Assembly (NCBI RefSeq): GCF_007830295.1
Contig: NZ_VLKC01000001.1
Span: 453,773-517,772, forward strand
Length of the DNA stretch: 64,000 nt
Source: Sporomusa sp. KB1
GTDB lineage: Bacteria > Bacillota > Negativicutes > Sporomusales > Sporomusaceae
Direction of reading: 5' to 3'
Part shown: piece after piece, positions 61,227 to 64,000 of the stretch
Layout: every line of letters starts with the position of its first letter
How positions within the stretch are numbered: position 1 is the stretch's first letter
The notes under the pieces: model-generated
Database searches by the model: none
Told to the model about the DNA's origin: nothing
Seen by the model: only the letters and a program-made list of their open reading frames with translations
Program-made: the position numbers and the translations under genes

Positions 61227-61370
61227 TCATCGGTTCCCATCTACAACTACAGGCGAAGTGATGGCATTTTCCTCGTTCAATTCTTTAAATGCTTTATCAA
61301 TATCTTTTCGGTTCAACTCGGACAATTTTTCAACCTCACCTGTGCTTAAAGGCTTTCCGGCAGTTTTCAT
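61227..61370 (-). CDS. Small winged-helix-like protein, 5' end uncertain
   Basis: A frame from the ATG 61368-61370 gives KTAGKPLSTGEVEKLSELNR and KDIDKAFKELNEENAITSPV, VVDGNR. The helix pattern is that of a minimal HTH (GKPLxxGEVxxLxxLxRxDVDKAxxxLxxEGxI). The same frame extends 14 codons upstream (ISVKETVIET) to a stop without a start codon, suggesting the true beginning was lost or frameshifted. No ribosome binding site supports the internal ATG. Confidence 0.5.
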   Translation of the reverse strand: MKTAGKPLSTGEVEKLSELNRKDIDKAFKELNEENAITSPVVVDGNR

Positions 61371-61501
61371 AGTTTCAATAACTGTTTCTTTGACGCTTAT
61401 TTTCTAAACTTTCTAAATTCTGTACATCACAATAAATCGAACAACAGGAATTAGAATGACCTATATTGTTCGACTTCCTAACTAATATTCAATAGATTCT
61501 A

Positions 61502-62377
61502 CTAACCGTTTACGATGGTCCCGCCGTTTACGTGTAGTACCTGTCCCGTCATATAAGACGAATCTTGTGAGGCTAAAAAGAGATACGATGGTGCAACTTC
61601 AGCCGGTTGTCCAGCGCGTTTCATGGGGGTGTCTTGTCCAAATTGGGCTACATGTTGCTCGTTAAACGAGGCAGGAATGAGGGGTGTCCATATTGGTCCG
61701 GGTGCCACACCATTTACACGGATCCCCTTTCCAACTAGTGACTGCGAGAGGGAACGAGTAAAACTAACGATTGCACCTTTGGTTGTGGCATAGTCCATCA
61801 ATAGCTCATGACCCTCGTAGGCAGTAATAGACGCCGTATTAATTATTGCAGTTCCACTCTTTAGGTGAGGTAAGGAGGCTTTGCTAAGATAGAAGTAAGA
61901 AAATATATTTGTACGAAACGTCCGTTCAAGCTGCTGTGTCGAAATATTCTCCAAAGTTGTTTGCACATGCTGTTCTGCGGCGTTGTTAACTAGGATGTCT
62001 AAGTGGCCAAATTCGGTAACTACTTTAGTGACTGCTTCCTGACAAAAAGTTTCATCACCAACATCACCAGCTATGAGAAGGCAGCGTCGCCCTATTTTTT
62101 CAATATCGCTTTTAGTTAAATTGGCATCCTCATGTTCGTTGAGATAGATTATGCCGATATCAGCGCCCTCTAGCGCGAATAGGAGTGAAACTGCTCGCCC
62201 AATTCCACTGTCACCGCCGCTAATTATCGCTACCTTTTGATTTAATTTACCACTAGGCTTATAGCCTTGCCTTACAGAAATTGGGCGGGGATTCATGGCT
62301 AACTCACTGCCTGGTTGTTGATCTTGGTGCTGAGGTGGAAACGACGTTTTATTAGCTTGTTGATTATTACTCTCCAT
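61502..62377 (-). CDS. Short-chain dehydrogenase, general stress protein 39 (YdaD/YhdF) type
   Basis: The 291-residue product has an N-terminal Pro/Gln-rich tail of about 45 residues (SFPPQHQDQQPGSELAMNPR) typical of this SDR group. VAIISGGDSGIGRAVSLLFA is the NAD(P) loop, NNAAEQHV the core, INTASITAYEGHELL the catalytic Ser region, DYATTKGAIVSFTRSLSQSL the Tyr-x-x-x-Lys, and VNGVAPGPIWTPLIP the following motif. Substrate unknown; homologues are general-stress or glucose/aldehyde dehydrogenase-like proteins. Monocistronic. Confidence 0.92.
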   Translation of the reverse strand: MESNNQQANKTSFPPQHQDQQPGSELAMNPRPISVRQGYKPSGKLNQKVAIISGGDSGIGRAVSLLFALEGADIGIIYLNEHEDANLTKSDIEKIGRRCLLIAGDVGDETFCQEAVTKVVTEFGHLDILVNNAAEQHVQTTLENISTQQLERTFRTNIFSYFYLSKASLPHLKSGTAIINTASITAYEGHELLMDYATTKGAIVSFTRSLSQSLVGKGIRVNGVAPGPIWTPLIPASFNEQHVAQFGQDTPMKRAGQPAEVAPSYLFLASQDSSYMTGQVLHVNGGTIVNG

Positions 62378-62615
62378 GTGTAGACTCCTTTTAGTAATAA
62401 AAATACTTTAGATACTTTTGCTTTGAGAAATCAGTACCCTATTACTATGCCGACAAATGTTATAAGCTATGCAACTCCCCTTCACACCGCTTTCGATAAC
62501 CAAGTAGATGGGGATGTTAAAACTCATGACATATATCTCCATTTAAAACATACTATTGACTTTGTAAAATGGATATATGCGTCCTTCCATAAACCGCATA
62601 AATGTCATAAAAAAT

Positions 62616-62655
62616 AGCCAGCACGCCGTGTAATTGCGACATTGCTGGCTTTCTT
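62616..62655 (+). terminator. Hairpin with T-rich end
   Basis: agccagca and tgctggct arms around a loop of about 16 bases, followed by ttcttcgttt. The A tract on the other side (cataaaaaat) makes it usable on both strands. The gap 62378-62937 has no convincing gene; a plus-strand frame at 62423 lacks a ribosome binding site. Confidence 0.55.
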
Positions 62656-62937
62656 CGTTTCCGTAATAGAGAGTTATAGGATGTAAATCATCTTCGAATA
62701 ACGGCAAATCACATCGTCATATTTAATTAAGCTGATTTTATTTCATAGGGTACCCCACCATTTGATGCTACCACTGCCCATACATATTGTACCAAGCTAG
62801 TGGTATGGGGGCTGTGTTATTTTTTCTGTGTGCCTCCTATTGCGGGAATAAAATTTCCCGTAGTCTCCGCTTTTTTGTTTATTTTGGTCTGCGGAAACTT
62901 AGAGCGGGGAAAAAAACGCTCAGCGGGGGAGAGAGCG

Positions 62938-64000
62938 TCAGGCGACAAAATGCGATAGACTAAAGTGAATCAAGAAAGTCGTGCCTTGATTTCCAGTTTT
63001 TACATCAATGGTGGCATGGTGTCGGGTGGCAATGCGGTAGCAAATTGGTAGGCCCAATCCCGTTCCAGTATCCTTCGTCGTTAAAAATGGTGTTCCTAGG
63101 TTTTGTAGGATATCCTCCGGCATACCGATACCCTGATCTTGCACCCACAAGACAACTTTCTTTTTTTCAAAACTTGTTCCGATAACAAGTATGCCCCCCC
63201 TTGGCATGGCCTCCAAACCGTTACGTACTAAATTCAGTATTAACTGGCGGATTTCATTTTCATCCAGAGCAAGCGTGGGTAATTCTTGTAATTTAAGACT
63301 TACAGCGACATTAACGGCGGCGGCGTCAGCCTCAATTAAAGGGGATATTTTTTTTATTAATGTATTCAAACAGTGGTTTTTCAGTTCAATCCGTTTATCT
63401 TTGGCTAATAAGAGGTATTCGCTGATAATGGTATTAGCACGGTTCAGTTCTTCCAACATTAAAACCAAACGATTTTCATACTTATGTAACTCAGCCTCAC
63501 GGGCCATTATTTGCAAATAGCCGCTAACCGTTGTTAAAGGGTTGCGTATTTCATGGGCGACACTGGCAGCCATCACTCCCGCCATGTTCAGCTTGTCAAC
63601 ACGGGTGGCAAGGCGCTCCAGTTCTTTACGGGCAGTGACATCCCGGATAATGCCGTCAAGGTAAAGCAAATTTCCTTTTTCGTCATAGTGGGAAACACAC
63701 TTATTCTCAATCCATATTATATGGTTATCTTTGCTAATTAAACGCAGCGAAAGAGGCAAAGAACTATATTCTCCCGTGGCGTTAATGAAAGCCTCATACA
63801 CAGGCAGATCATCAGGATGAATCAAACTACGCAGCAAGCCGGCATCGTCATAATATTCACCGGCACTATAGCCGGTGATGGGAAGTATGGACGGACTGAT
63901 ATACTCCAATTTAGGTTCAGGAAAAAGCCGGTAACGATAGATGATGTCTACTGCACCTTCCGTTAACAGCCGAAAGTAAGCTTCCCGCTCAAGCAAATCG
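62938..64000 (-). CDS. PAS sensor histidine kinase, N terminus beyond the window
   Basis: The frame is open to the last base, so the start lies to the right. The visible part (about 354 residues) has a PAS fold (IIYRYRLFPEPKLEYISPSI, LIHPDDLPVYEAF), a PAC segment (LDGIIRDVTARKELER), HisKA with AHEIRNPLTTVSGYLQ, and HATPase with NLVRNGLEAMPRGG, DQGIGM and GTGLGLPICYR. It lacks transmembrane segments in this part. The kinase core is clearly related to the one ending at 60196, suggesting a lineage-specific kinase family. Phosphotransfer partner not visible. Confidence 0.92.
   Translation of the reverse strand, partial: DLLEREAYFRLLTEGAVDIIYRYRLFPEPKLEYISPSILPITGYSAGEYYDDAGLLRSLIHPDDLPVYEAFINATGEYSSLPLSLRLISKDNHIIWIENKCVSHYDEKGNLLYLDGIIRDVTARKELERLATRVDKLNMAGVMAASVAHEIRNPLTTVSGYLQIMAREAELHKYENRLVLMLEELNRANTIISEYLLLAKDKRIELKNHCLNTLIKKISPLIEADAAAVNVAVSLKLQELPTLALDENEIRQLILNLVRNGLEAMPRGGILVIGTSFEKKKVVLWVQDQGIGMPEDILQNLGTPFLTTKDTGTGLGLPICYRIATRHHATIDVKTGNQGTTFLIHFSLSHFVA

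Noticed and set aside
62423..62617. Plus-strand frame of 64 codons
   Set aside because: No ribosome binding site, no motif, and it ends in the terminator hairpin.
1..64000. CRISPR arrays, tRNA/rRNA genes, T-box or common riboswitches
   Set aside because: I looked for evenly spaced repeats, GGTTCGA-type T-arms and the conserved cores of T-box, FMN, TPP and cobalamin riboswitches and saw none. A covariance search (Infernal/Rfam, tRNAscan) would settle it.

Overview
The window looks like the chromosome of a Sporomusa/Pelosinus-type Negativicute, an anaerobic Firmicute with an outer membrane. The best sign is the porin at 34591..35949, which joins a signal peptide and one SLH domain to a beta-barrel. 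Other signs are strong GGAGG ribosome binding sites, a Firmicute-type SOS box, FchA-type C1 enzymes, 2-oxoacid:ferredoxin oxidoreductase, and rubredoxin/ferritin oxygen-protection genes. I see no tRNA, rRNA, CRISPR array or prophage.

Layout. 1-9 kb: old-yellow-enzyme reductases, TetR/HxlR/LysR regulators, an AEC carrier, and an SOS-controlled Y-family polymerase with its small partner gene. 9-25 kb: an eroded accessory region with a REP-associated transposase (RAYT), a 5' fragment of a group II intron, dispersed GC-rich repeats, two EamA exporters, a LysE exporter, an acyl-adenylating enzyme and many gene fragments. 25-34 kb: a copper-amine-oxidase-N secreted protein, an unusual ABC transporter (ATPase plus 788-aa permease) divergent from an FtsH-like protease, and a GntR regulator. 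34-37 kb: the SLH porin and a BASS-family transporter. 38-48 kb, all on the minus strand: a long run of CoA-transferase, ferredoxin, 2-oxoacid oxidoreductase alpha/beta/gamma, LarA-type racemase, GlcD/GlcF-type hydroxyacid oxidase, a P-loop ATPase and a branched-chain aminotransferase. 49-58 kb: GntR, then a minus-strand operon cyclase-family hydrolase / panE / panB, then an FchA-type cyclohydrolase, a rubredoxin-like protein, a ferritin and a second panE. 58-64 kb: two histidine kinases, a 1-Cys peroxiredoxin and a short-chain dehydrogenase.

Central idea (inference). PanB and PanE occur here without PanC or PanD. They sit beside a valine-type 2-oxoacid oxidoreductase, a CoA-transferase, a branched-chain aminotransferase, a methenyl-THF cyclohydrolase, a ring/amide-opening hydrolase and a BASS carrier. 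Run backwards, PanE and PanB would turn pantoate into 2-oxoisovalerate plus methylene-THF. The first product would feed isobutyryl-CoA formation and the second the acetogenic C1 pathway. The hydrolase-panE-panB operon also carries a degenerate copy of the CoA-transferase promoter and four GntR-like operator sequences upstream. A pantoate/pantolactone (or pantothenate) catabolic locus is therefore the most interesting candidate system.

The second theme is erosion. At least twelve gene remnants are present, and several are chimeras in which the fragment of one family runs directly into another (OYE/radical SAM, aminotransferase/NamZ, chemoreceptor/LarC, PanB/unknown). Others have internal deletions (chemoreceptor, MscL) or frameshifts (GNAT, LexA, a small unknown gene). 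They lie among dispersed palindromic repeats and a 169-bp element with perfect 21-bp terminal inverted repeats.
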